This document shows, piece by piece, positions 1 through 7,983 of a stretch of DNA of 64,000 bases. The position numbers and the translations under genes are program-made. The notes below the pieces were generated by a model. It saw only the letters and a list, made by a program, of their open reading frames with translations, did not search any database and was not told the origin of the DNA. The DNA lies in contig NZ_KV440953.1 in NCBI RefSeq assembly GCF_001636425.1, positions 186,001-250,000 on the forward strand, in the 5' to 3' direction. How positions within the stretch are numbered: position 1 is the stretch's first letter; the number at the start of each line of letters is the position of its first letter. This DNA comes from Heyndrickxia acidicola. Its GTDB lineage: Bacteria > Bacillota > Bacilli > Bacillales > Bacillaceae_C.

Positions 1-2
1 AT

Positions 3-287
3 ATGTTCTTATTTCCTTTATCCGTTTATATTGCAGATAAAATGATGAAAATTCTGCAAAACAACCTATTTATTGCAGCGATTGTCATTATCTTTAATAT
101 AAGCCTTGTCGAATTTCTTGTGTACGAAATAAACCTGTTGATATTGAAGCTTCCAATGACGATAACGGAGTTTTTAGAGTACAGGCTTTTGCCGACGCTG
201 GCACTTAACGTCATCTTTTTCATTATAATGGCCTTGCCTTTTAAGCTTTTATTCTCGAAAATGTCAAGATACCTGTTGAATGAATAA
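3..287 (+). CDS. mreD: Rod shape-determining protein MreD, C-terminal part (gene enters from the left edge)
   Basis: Only the last 94 or so codons are inside the window, so the true start is upstream. The fragment is almost entirely hydrophobic, with three predicted membrane segments (about residues 17-40, 45-60 and 66-86), and ends in a short basic tail, as MreD proteins do. MreD is an integral membrane partner of MreB and MreC in the elongasome that directs lateral wall synthesis. The assignment leans on the neighbour minCD, which follows mreBCD in Bacillus, as well as on the fold. The stop codon lies inside the left 8-bp target duplication of the repeat at 292-453. Confidence 0.8.
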   Translation: MFLFPLSVYIADKMMKILQNNLFIAAIVIIFNISLVEFLVYEINLLILKLPMTITEFLEYRLLPTLALNVIFFIIMALPFKLLFSKMSRYLLNE

Positions 288-291
288 TAAA

Positions 292-453
292 GGCTCTTTT
301 CGTAAACTTTGTTGCTAATCGACACAAAAACATGATGTGAAATTAATATTTAATATTAATAAATGTGTATTAGTTACGAAAAGATGCCACGAAGACAGAC
401 AACATACGGAATGATGTCTTGTACGTAAAGCAATAATCTATGCGAAAACAGCC
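292..453 (+). repeat. MITE-like repeat R1, copy A, with perfect 8-bp target duplication
   Basis: This is the best preserved copy of the dispersed repeat. It starts GGCTCTTTTCGTAAAC and ends ATGCGAAAACAGCC. The two ends are imperfect inverted repeats (about 18 of 25 positions match). It is flanked on both sides by the 8-bp direct repeat ATAATAAA (284-291 and 454-461), which is direct evidence of insertion. An internal TTACGAAAAGATGCC pairs with the left end, so the left 100 bp can fold separately. It contains no coding capacity. Confidence 0.85.
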
Positions 454-520
454 ATAATAAAAGGATGGAGCATTAGGTGATGTTCCGTCCCTCTTCCTGT
501 TTAGTCGGGGTGGAATGTTC

Positions 521-655
521 CTGTCTAGCTCCGGCGCCAATCGGCTAGCAGATTTCTATGTCTCCTTCCTGTGATAAGTCAACATCTTGTTTCCTTTATC
601 TCAGTCGAAGTCTATGAAATTTGTACGCCGATGAGCAAGGCGCTTGCGCTTTTTT
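521..655 (+). repeat. Degenerate dispersed repeat R5 (GTCTAGCTCC...CAAGGCGCTT type)
   Basis: The segment begins with GTCTAGCTCCGGCGCCAA and ends with CGCCGATGAGCAAGGCGCTT. Related pieces occur at about 2360-2455, 17005-17120, 39085-39117 and, reversed, 59652-59790. Elements of this look are scattered through Bacillaceae intergenic DNA. Together with the R1 copy it fills the mreD-minC gap; no gene is seen between 288 and 742. Confidence 0.55.
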
Positions 656-742
656 AAACTGCTTTAAAAACATCCATAAAAAGAAAGAGGAAAATAGTAA
701 GGCTTTGTCGAATTCAATACCCACTGAGGTGAGTAATTTGCA

Positions 743-1423
743 ATGAAAAAGTCACAAAATGTCATGATTAAGGGAACAAAGGAAGGGCTGACTCTTCATT
801 TAAACGATCAGTGCTCTTTTGCTGAATTAAAAAAAGAACTGGATGAGAAGCTTTCGGTCCATCATATGGACCAGGAGGAAAGTCCTTTATTATCAGTAAG
901 AATTCAATTGGGAAACCGTTATTTAACCAGCGGCCAGCAGGAAGAATTAAAGGAGCTGGTACGGGACAAGCGCAACCTGGTTGTAGAAGAAGTATCCAGT
1001 AATGTTGTTGCAAAAGAAGAAGCTTCAAAACTTCAAAAAGAATCAGAAGTTCATTCCATCGCTGCGATTATCCGATCAGGGCAGGTACTTGAGGTTTCTG
1101 GTGATTTATTGCTCATAGGAGATGTAAACCCGGGAGGTACCGTGAGAGCCAGCGGCAATATTTTTATATTGGGAGCTTTAAAAGGAATTGCGCATGCAGG
1201 CTGCACAGGAAATCATGAAGCGGCAATTGTTGCTTCTTTTATGACACCCTCACAATTAAGAATTGCAGAATGCTTTAATAGGGCTCCAGACAAATACCCA
1301 GAAGATGAACAGCACCAAATGGAGTGTGCATACATAGATGAATCGAACCAAATTGTGATAGACCGATTACAAGTCTTAAAGCATCTTAGACCAAATATTA
1401 CTAGATTTAAAGGAGGATTCTGA
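743..1423 (+). CDS. minC: Septum site-determining protein MinC
   Basis: MinC inhibits FtsZ assembly and is recruited to the membrane by MinD, so that division happens at mid-cell. The 226-residue product has the usual family length. It has an N-terminal FtsZ-acting domain (about 1-100) and a C-terminal beta-helix domain (about 108-210) with the family glycine pattern, for example GDVNPGGTV and LKGIAHAG. The ATG follows GAGGTGAG at 726-733. minD begins 3 bases after the stop, so the two form an operon, as in other Bacilli. No DivIVA or MinE is in this window. Confidence 0.95.
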   Translation: MKKSQNVMIKGTKEGLTLHLNDQCSFAELKKELDEKLSVHHMDQEESPLLSVRIQLGNRYLTSGQQEELKELVRDKRNLVVEEVSSNVVAKEEASKLQKESEVHSIAAIIRSGQVLEVSGDLLLIGDVNPGGTVRASGNIFILGALKGIAHAGCTGNHEAAIVASFMTPSQLRIAECFNRAPDKYPEDEQHQMECAYIDESNQIVIDRLQVLKHLRPNITRFKGGF

Positions 1424-1425
1424 TC

Positions 1426-2232
1426 ATGGGTGAGGCGATCGTCATTACTTCCGGCAAGGGAGGAGTAGGGAAAACCACCACTTCTGCCAATTTAGGAACA
1501 GCTTTAGCCCTTCAAGGCAAAAGAGTATGTCTGGTTGATACGGATATTGGACTTCGAAACTTGGATGTTGTGCTGGGTTTAGAGAATCGTATCATTTATG
1601 ATTTAGTGGATGTAGTGGAAGGGCGTTGTAAAGTCCATCAGGCAGTTGTAAAGGATAAGCGGTTTGAGGACAAGCTCTTCCTGCTTCCTGCTGCACAAAC
1701 AAGTGATAAGTCGGCTGTATCTCCAGAACAAATGAAAAAATTAATTGGTGAATTAAAACAGGATTATGATTACATCATCATTGATTGTCCTGCCGGTATC
1801 GAACAAGGGTATAAAAATGCCGTTGCCGGTGCTGACCAGGCAATAGTCGTTACGACCCCTGAAGTTTCTGCTGTTAGGGACGCTGACCGTATTATTGGCT
1901 TGCTTGAAAAAGAAGAACACATTGAGTCTCCGAAACTCATTATTAACCGTATACGCAATCATTTAATGACCAATGGGGATATGCTGGATATTGATGATAT
2001 TACAGCACATTTGTCCATTGATTTAATCGGAATTGTAGCTGATGATGATGAAGTTATCAGATCCTCCAATCAGGGAGAGCCTGTTGCTTTGAATCCAAAT
2101 AATCGTGCGTCTATTTCATACAGGAATATCGCAAGAAGAGTTCTTGGTGAAACGGTGCCCCTTCAGCCACTTGAGGATCCTAAAACAGGTATGTTTGCAA
2201 AGATTAAAAAATTATTTGGTGTTAAAGCATAA
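1426..2232 (+). CDS. minD: Septum site-determining ATPase MinD
   Basis: MinD is a membrane-associated ParA-type ATPase that carries MinC. The 268-residue protein opens with a deviant Walker A motif (KGGVGKTT, about residues 11-18) and has a DTDIGLRNLD switch region. It ends with an amphipathic basic/hydrophobic helix (FAKIKKLFG), the membrane-targeting sequence. The ATG follows an AAAGGAGG site that overlaps the end of minC. A terminator-like hairpin lies at 2302-2338, so minCD is probably the end of the mre-min transcript. Confidence 0.96.
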   Translation: MGEAIVITSGKGGVGKTTTSANLGTALALQGKRVCLVDTDIGLRNLDVVLGLENRIIYDLVDVVEGRCKVHQAVVKDKRFEDKLFLLPAAQTSDKSAVSPEQMKKLIGELKQDYDYIIIDCPAGIEQGYKNAVAGADQAIVVTTPEVSAVRDADRIIGLLEKEEHIESPKLIINRIRNHLMTNGDMLDIDDITAHLSIDLIGIVADDDEVIRSSNQGEPVALNPNNRASISYRNIARRVLGETVPLQPLEDPKTGMFAKIKKLFGVKA

Positions 2233-2301
2233 AATATATGAATTTTAGGTGGATCGTAAAAAGGTGCAGACAGCCTTTTTGAATGTTCGCCGTTCTTAAA
2301 G

Positions 2302-2338
2302 TGATGGTACTTGCTCAAGCAGTTCCATCATTTTTTTG
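2302..2338 (+). terminator. Rho-independent terminator after minD
   Basis: TGATGG and CCATCA arms enclose a further partly paired segment, followed by seven T residues. Confidence 0.7.
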
Positions 2339-2359
2339 TTGTATAAGATTAAATTATTT

Positions 2360-2455
2360 AGCTCCAGCATCTAAAGGATGATGAATTCTACGCCTTCTCC
2401 CTGATATAAGTCAAAGACTGCGCAATCCGTACACCAATTAGCAAGGCGCTTTTCT
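2360..2455 (+). repeat. Degenerate R5 repeat in the minD-spoIVFA gap
   Basis: The segment from GCTCCAGCATCTAAAGG to TTAGCAAGGCGCTTTTC resembles the repeat at 521-655. The remainder of the 352-bp gap holds the minD terminator and, near 2526-2534, CATATACAT, which resembles a sigma-E -10 element for spoIVFA; I cannot see a convincing matching -35. Confidence 0.4.
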
Positions 2456-2584
2456 TAACGTGGAAATATTAAAAGCTCTTCGCGTATGCAAAAAGATACA
2501 TATGCCCCTTTGCCAAATGCTTGTCATATACATATAGGACATGCATAAAATGGGTACAAACGGTAAAAGGGGATTGGTGAAAGG

Positions 2585-3361
2585 ATGGGAAATCGAACAA
2601 ATGATATTAGGCGAGAAATAGAAAAACGGAGAAAAACCAAAGCGATTCCTGGAAAAAAACAGGTCTCAAGCCCTGTGTCCTCTTTGGAATGGAAAGAAGA
2701 TGATGAAACTTTTGTTTATGAAACAGGTCCTTCAGACCATATCCATCCTTTATTTAAGAAAGAGGTTTTTATTTTTAAAATCCTCGCTTCAGCTATATTG
2801 GTATTGGCAGTTGCTATTATGTTCAAAACAAATTCTCCTGTTTTCAATCAAAGCAGAGCCTTTGTTTCCAGTACCATGAAATCTGAATTTCAATTTGCGG
2901 CCATTTCAAACTGGTATGAAAAGCAATTTGGAAAGCCATTGGCTTTTCTCCCGTTTAAATTACAGCAAAAGGAGCCGGTACAGCAAGCCAATGCAGATAA
3001 ACAGGGGTATGCAATCCCAGCATCAGGGAAGGTACTGACTCACTTTTCCTCTGATGGAAGAGGAATAATGATTCAAACCAAGAATAATGCGGATGTAGAA
3101 GCGGTAAACGGAGGAACCGTTATTTTTGCAGGGAAAAAGGCGGATCTTGGCAATACCGTCATTATTCAGCATCCTGATTCTACAGAATCGTGGTATGCCA
3201 ATTTAAAAACCATCAATGTAAGTGAGTACGAACAAGTTGATAAAGAGAAAAAAGTAGGGACCGTTACGAACAATGCAAAAAGAGATAAGGGAGAATTTTA
3301 TTTTGCTTTTAAAAAGGGGAATAAATTTGTGGATCCCCAGCAGGTGATGCACATTGACTAA
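2585..3361 (+). CDS. spoIVFA: Stage IV sporulation protein FA (SpoIVFA)
   Basis: SpoIVFA holds the protease SpoIVFB inactive in the outer forespore membrane until a forespore signal arrives, so it gates pro-sigma-K processing. The 258-residue product has a charged N-terminus, one membrane segment (about 60-79) and a C-terminal LytM/M23-like fold (about 135-250). That fold appears to lack the metal ligands of active peptidases. It overlaps the spoIVFB start by 8 bases, a sign of translational coupling. In Bacillus subtilis this operon is read by sigma-E. Confidence 0.9.
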   Translation: MGNRTNDIRREIEKRRKTKAIPGKKQVSSPVSSLEWKEDDETFVYETGPSDHIHPLFKKEVFIFKILASAILVLAVAIMFKTNSPVFNQSRAFVSSTMKSEFQFAAISNWYEKQFGKPLAFLPFKLQQKEPVQQANADKQGYAIPASGKVLTHFSSDGRGIMIQTKNNADVEAVNGGTVIFAGKKADLGNTVIIQHPDSTESWYANLKTINVSEYEQVDKEKKVGTVTNNAKRDKGEFYFAFKKGNKFVDPQQVMHID

Positions 3362-4220
3362 TTTCATTTCCATCTTTAATAAGGTCCGCATTCATCCTTT
3401 ATTATGGCTGATGGCGGCAGTAGCAATCATGACCGCCCGATTTACAGAAGTACTCACCCTGTTCGTCATTATTTTTATCCATGAAATGGGACACGCGATT
3501 ATGGCCCATTTTTTTTCTTGGAGGGTAAAAAGGATTACGATTCTTCCTTTTGGAGGGGTTGCAGAAGTGGACGAACATGGAAACCGTCCTTTAAAAGAAG
3601 AACTTTTAGTCACCATTTCTGGACCGCTCCAGCACGTGTGGATGGGGGCCTTTGTGTACCTATTAATGAAAAATGGCTTTCTTTCTCAAGATTACTATGA
3701 TCTCTTTATGAATTTTAATATAATGGTTTTTTTATTTAACCTATTGCCAATTTGGCCTTTAGATGGGGGGAAGCTTGTTCATCTTTTTGTTTCTTCCTAT
3801 ATGCCATTTCTAAGGGCAGTGCAATTTAGCCTTATAAGCTCTTTTGTTTTTCTTCTGCTCTTTCATTTTTTTACCATACTCACGAATCCTTTGAATTTAA
3901 ATGCCTGGATTGTAGCATGTTATTTATACCTTTCGCTGTGGATGGAGCGGAAACAAAAGCATTACGTGTTTATGCGTTTTTTAATGGAGCGTTATTATGG
4001 AAAAAAAACCATTTTTAAGGGTCTTAAGCCAATCCAGGTCGACGGCGAGGAATATTTATATGAGGTTTTGGAAAGATTCCAGAGAGGGAGTAAACACCCC
4101 GTCATAATTATGAAGGATGGGAGAGAAATAGGAAAGCTGGATGAAAATGAGGTTCTGCATGCCTACTTTGCCGAAAAGCAAACAGATGCACAAGTCAGAG
4201 ATATTATGTATAGTTATTAG
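3354..4220 (+). CDS. spoIVFB: Stage IV sporulation protein FB, intramembrane metalloprotease
   Basis: SpoIVFB is the site-2-protease-type enzyme that cuts pro-sigma-K in the mother cell. The protein has the zinc motif HEMGH (residues 43-47), and the third ligand region reads PLDGG around D137. Several membrane segments span the first 190 residues. A soluble CBS-like C-terminal domain follows (about 225-288). The length, 288 residues, is typical. The start is TTG at 3354, preceded by AGGTGATG inside spoIVFA. Confidence 0.93.
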   Translation: MTNFISIFNKVRIHPLLWLMAAVAIMTARFTEVLTLFVIIFIHEMGHAIMAHFFSWRVKRITILPFGGVAEVDEHGNRPLKEELLVTISGPLQHVWMGAFVYLLMKNGFLSQDYYDLFMNFNIMVFLFNLLPIWPLDGGKLVHLFVSSYMPFLRAVQFSLISSFVFLLLFHFFTILTNPLNLNAWIVACYLYLSLWMERKQKHYVFMRFLMERYYGKKTIFKGLKPIQVDGEEYLYEVLERFQRGSKHPVIIMKDGREIGKLDENEVLHAYFAEKQTDAQVRDIMYSY

Positions 4221-4291
4221 CGTATAAATTTAAAAAAGCCTAACAAAAGTAACTTTAGGCAGCTTATTGGTTGAGCAGGTGGTGGATTATA

Positions 4292-5767
4292 ATGAATGAA
4301 ATTATCATAAATAGCATAACGCGCGAGAAAAGGGCTGCGATTATCGAGGACGGAAAAATTACCAAGCTTATGATTCAGCAACCCCAGGAAAAATCAAAAG
4401 TAGGCAATATTTATTTAGGAAAAGTGGCAAATGTGAAGGCAGGCATGAACGCTTCCTTTATTGATATTGGAGAGGGGAAACATGGCTATATACATCGCGA
4501 TCAGCTTCCCTCTTATTTACATAATGAAGAACCAAACAAACATCTTTTTCCTGTTAGTAAATTTATTTCACAGGGGGCACAGCTCCTTGTACAGGTAAAA
4601 AAAGATGAAACGGACATAAAAGGGCCGATGCTGACTGCTGTAATTGAAATTGCGGGGGAAAAGATGGTGTACTTGCCCCAAGGTAAATATATAGCGGTCT
4701 CCAAAAAAGGAGAATCAGGTGTAAAAGAAGTCTGGAGAAAGCTTGCCAAGGATCAGCAAAGAGGAAATGAAGGTTTTATTATTCGGACAAGCAGCTTTCA
4801 TTCAGATAAAGAACAGTGGCTGAATGAGCTTGAAAGGTTGAGGCATACATATGAAAAGCTGATGGTAAAGGCTTCTGACAGTAAAGCCCCTGCCTGTCTA
4901 TTTGATCAATCGGCGTTAGAAGAAGCTGTTTTTAAAGAAATGCAGCGATTAAAGAATGGATTGATCTATTCAGATGATGGAGCGGTTCTCAAAGGATTTA
5001 AGGAGCGTATGGCGGATTGGCCGGAGTTCAAGTGGAATTTTGAGCTGTACCAGAGGGATGAAAATATTTTTTCTTATTATAAAGCAGAGACAGAGCTTGA
5101 TAAAGCATTAAAACGAATCATTTGGCTTGAGAATGGCTCTTACCTTGTAATAGATGAAACAGAGGCGCTTGTCTCTATCGATGTTAACACAGGCAAATTC
5201 TCCGGTACCAAAAACTTGGAGGATACGGTGTTAAAAACCAATCTGGCTGCTGCAAAGGAAATTGGGAGGCAGCTTGTTTTAAGGGATTATGGCGGAATGA
5301 TATTGATTGATTTTATTGATATGAAGAACCAGGGAGACCAGCAAAAAGTAAAAAATGCGATACAGCATGCGCTGGAAAAAGGAGACAAGCAGTTCAGAAT
5401 TGAAGGGTTCACTTCACTTGGTATCCTTCAAATCACAAGGAAGCGAACAAAAAGCTCCCTTTCTGAAGCTCTATTAATGCCATGCCCTGTCTGTAAGGGA
5501 AAGGGTAAGGTTGAGAGTCCGGAGACACTGGCTTTTCGTTTGGAAAGAGAACTGTGGGAAAAGCCTTTTCGTGAACATGAGGGCGTTCTGATTGAAATGA
5601 CAGAGGATGTCAAAACCGCTTTTTGTGGTAATGACAATCTTCATCTTGAACGAATTGAAAAAAGTTTAAATGTAAAAATCTTTTTTAGTATCGTAAAACA
5701 AAATATTCCCTGCTGTCATATTCGTAAGTTTGGAACGGAAAAAGAGCTGTCGAAAGATATCGTGTAA
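4292..5767 (+). CDS. rng: Ribonuclease G/E family endoribonuclease
   Basis: This is a 491-residue enzyme of the RNase E/G family, which cuts AU-rich single-stranded RNA and matures rRNA. An S1-like RNA-binding region with the KVANVKAGMNASFIDIG pattern is at about residues 32-55. The catalytic DNase I-like domain carries the metal-binding IDVNTG and LIDFIDM motifs. The CPVCKGKGKV segment matches the zinc-link cysteines of the family. I prefer ATG 4292, which has AGGTGG about 8 bases upstream, over an in-frame TTG at 4271. Bacillus subtilis has no orthologue of this type here as far as I recall, but many other Bacillaceae do. Confidence 0.88.
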   Translation: MNEIIINSITREKRAAIIEDGKITKLMIQQPQEKSKVGNIYLGKVANVKAGMNASFIDIGEGKHGYIHRDQLPSYLHNEEPNKHLFPVSKFISQGAQLLVQVKKDETDIKGPMLTAVIEIAGEKMVYLPQGKYIAVSKKGESGVKEVWRKLAKDQQRGNEGFIIRTSSFHSDKEQWLNELERLRHTYEKLMVKASDSKAPACLFDQSALEEAVFKEMQRLKNGLIYSDDGAVLKGFKERMADWPEFKWNFELYQRDENIFSYYKAETELDKALKRIIWLENGSYLVIDETEALVSIDVNTGKFSGTKNLEDTVLKTNLAAAKEIGRQLVLRDYGGMILIDFIDMKNQGDQQKVKNAIQHALEKGDKQFRIEGFTSLGILQITRKRTKSSLSEALLMPCPVCKGKGKVESPETLAFRLERELWEKPFREHEGVLIEMTEDVKTAFCGNDNLHLERIEKSLNVKIFFSIVKQNIPCCHIRKFGTEKELSKDIV

Positions 5768-5781
5768 TTCAAAAACCTGTG

Positions 5782-5810
5782 TTGACACAGTCTAGGCCGT
5801 GTGATAGAAT
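5782..5810 (+). promoter_or_regulatory. Sigma-A promoter of the rplU operon
   Basis: TTGACA (5782-5787) and TAGAAT (5805-5810) are separated by 17 bp, close to the vegetative consensus. Confidence 0.85.
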
Positions 5811-5816
5811 TTTTAT

Positions 5817-5925
5817 GTTATGTTTGTAGCACCCGTGCTACAACCGCACAATTCAGGTACTAAGCTTTTGTTTAAAAGCAAAACGCCTGCATTTGGCGAG
5901 TCTGAGTTTATAAGGAGGTGCAGTT
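5817..5925 (+). promoter_or_regulatory. L21 leader (autoregulatory ribosomal-protein mRNA leader)
   Basis: The 5' untranslated region of rplU begins with a strong hairpin, TTGTAGCAC / GTGCTACAA (5824-5843). A second hairpin built on CGCC and GGCG lies just before the ribosome binding site TAAGGAGGTG. This placement and shape match the conserved L21 leader of Firmicutes, thought to bind L21. The call rests on position and hairpins, not on a covariance search. Confidence 0.75.
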
Positions 5926-6234
5926 ATGTACGCGATTATCGAAACTGGCGGTAAACAAATCAAGGTTGAAGAAGGCCAAGCTATCACTATCGAAAAATTG
6001 AATGTTGCTGAAGGTGAAACAGTTACTTTTGACAAGGTTCTTTTCGTAGGCGGCGAATCTGTAAAAGTAGGAAGCCCTGTAGTTGAAGGTGCTACTGTTA
6101 CAGCAAAAGTCCAAAAGCAAGGTCGTTCTAAAAAAGTGGTTGTTTTCAAGTATAAAGCGAAGAAAAACTATCACAAAAAACAAGGTCACCGTCAACCATT
6201 CACACAAGTTGTAATTGAAAAAATCAACGCGTAA
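5926..6234 (+). CDS. rplU: 50S ribosomal protein L21
   Basis: This is the large-subunit protein that binds 23S rRNA. The 102-residue product starts [11 protein letters not shown] and has the basic RRxxxHRQP-like C-terminal region ([17 protein letters not shown]) typical of L21. It is first in the rplU-prp-rpmA operon, with its own promoter and leader upstream. The codon choice is that of a highly expressed gene (GGT, GTT, CGT). Confidence 0.98.
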   Translation: MYAIIETGGKQIKVEEGQAITIEKLNVAEGETVTFDKVLFVGGESVKVGSPVVEGATVTAKVQKQGRSKKVVVFKYKAKKNYHKKQGHRQPFTQVVIEKINA

Positions 6235-6244
6235 GGTGACTTGC

Positions 6245-6571
6245 ATGATTCATGTTCAAGTTAACCGGTCATCCGACAGGATATTATCTTTTAAGATGGA
6301 CGGACATGCAGAATTTGCTGAGCATGGCCAGGATATTGTCTGTGCAGGTGCATCAGCTGTATCCTTTGGTACCATTAATGCAATTATGGCGATAGCACAG
6401 GTTGAACCAGTGATTAAGCAATCCAAGAGCGGCATGCTGGAATGTATTATTCCAAAAGGGCTGCCTGAGGAGCAGGATCAAAAAGTTCAGCTTTTATTGC
6501 AAGGGATGATTATTTCCCTTCAAACGATTGAACAAGAGTATGGTGAATACATTAAAATAAACTTCCGATAG
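6245..6571 (+). CDS. prp: Ribosomal-processing cysteine protease Prp (YsxB)
   Basis: Prp removes the N-terminal extension of ribosomal protein L27 in Firmicutes, a step needed for ribosome assembly. The 108-residue product has the expected catalytic pair, His21 in GHAEFA and Cys33 in DIVCAGASA, with the characteristic 11-residue gap. ATG 6245 is preferred because TAAGGTGAC lies just upstream; the longer in-frame version would overlap rplU. It sits between rplU and its substrate gene rpmA, the conserved arrangement. Confidence 0.93.
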   Translation: MIHVQVNRSSDRILSFKMDGHAEFAEHGQDIVCAGASAVSFGTINAIMAIAQVEPVIKQSKSGMLECIIPKGLPEEQDQKVQLLLQGMIISLQTIEQEYGEYIKINFR

Positions 6572-6874
<303 letters not shown>

Positions 6875-6923
6875 TAACGAAGCTTTTTGTATATCTTCAC
6901 CTTTATGATGGAGATATACTATA

Positions 6924-6959
6924 AAAAACTCTAATCGTTAATGCGATTAGAGTTTTTTT
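6924..6959 (+). terminator. Terminator of the rplU-prp-rpmA operon
   Basis: The perfect 9-bp stem CTCTAATCG / CGATTAGAG is followed by seven T residues. Confidence 0.92.
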
Positions 6960-6965
6960 ATTTTA

Positions 6966-7125
6966 GGCACTTTTCGTAAACTTTGTTGCTAAATGAGATA
7001 AAGAATGATTTGAATTGATGATTTAATTTTAAAAGATGTGAATTGCTTACGAAAAGATCCGCGAAAACAGACAACATGCGGAAAGATGCCTTGTACGGAA
7101 AGCACCAATCGATGCGAAAACAGCC
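6966..7125 (+). repeat. MITE-like repeat R1, copy B
   Basis: The segment runs from GGCACTTTTCGTAAAC to ATGCGAAAACAGCC, colinear with copy A over its full 160 bp. The flanks TTTATTTTA and TTTATTTA look like a slightly decayed 8-bp target duplication. It is inserted just behind the rpmA terminator. From 7134 to 7403 I see only the spo0B promoter area, including an extended -10 (TGATATACT near 7351-7359). Confidence 0.8.
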
Positions 7126-7403
7126 TTTATTTAAGATTGTAATAAACGAATGTCGGGCCAATCATGGCCTTCACCCTTAAAGTGTGCTCCTAGCGCTTTT
7201 TTTATAAGTTATCCCTCTAATTTAACTCTATCTCGCTCCTTAGAACGATTTCTCCAAAAGCTTAGTCCAGATATCATTTAAGCATGATATAGAAAATGGG
7301 TGCATAACTAGATTTTATTCGACTTCAAAATGCATTAACACCGTATTTCTGATATACTATCAAAAGGTATAAAGAGAAATAGTACAGGGGAGCGCTATGT
7401 AAC

Positions 7404-7931
7404 ATGAAGAACTGGACAGTGGTTGAGGTGCTCCGGCACGCTCGGCATGATTGGATGAATAAATTGCAGCTAATAAAAGGAAATGTAGCTTTAAATAAAT
7501 ATGATCAGGTAGAACGTATTTTAGAAGAAATTATTATGGAAGCGCATCAGGAGTCCAGGATTTCAAACTTAAAACTTCCTGCATTTGCTCAGCTTTTATT
7601 GACATTCAATTGGGAGCATCACCAATTTCAAATTGAATATGAAATGCTGAATGAAGAAGGAGAACTGGCGGCCGACGATCTGAAGATTTCCCAATGGCTT
7701 ACTTCTTTATTCGATATATTGGATCATGCCGTAGCACCCTATCACGATAATCATCTTTACATCTCTTTTGACACATTCGAAAACAGTGTGCGGTTCTTTT
7801 TTGAATTTAGCGGTACAATAACGAATAAGGAAACGGTAGCCGAGTGGATGGAAGAGCAAAAGAACGTCATTAACAAAATGGATGTAAAGAAGCTTACAGA
7901 AAACTCTTTCACCATGGAAGCCTTGGTATAA
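7404..7931 (+). CDS. spo0B: Sporulation initiation phosphotransferase Spo0B
   Basis: Spo0B passes phosphate from Spo0F to Spo0A in the sporulation phosphorelay. The 175-residue protein has the helical-hairpin phosphotransfer segment LRHARHDWMNKLQLIKGN near its start. His15 in RHDW corresponds to the phosphorylated histidine (His30 in the slightly longer Bacillus subtilis protein). The C-terminal half is the degenerate, non-ATP-binding kinase-like domain. GGGGAG lies 11 bases before the ATG. It is followed directly by obg, the classic spo0B-obg pair. Confidence 0.9.
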   Translation: MKNWTVVEVLRHARHDWMNKLQLIKGNVALNKYDQVERILEEIIMEAHQESRISNLKLPAFAQLLLTFNWEHHQFQIEYEMLNEEGELAADDLKISQWLTSLFDILDHAVAPYHDNHLYISFDTFENSVRFFFEFSGTITNKETVAEWMEEQKNVINKMDVKKLTENSFTMEALV

Positions 7932-7983
7932 CAAAATTTAACAAAAAAGTTTTTACATATAACGAAAAAAAGGTGGTACATCT

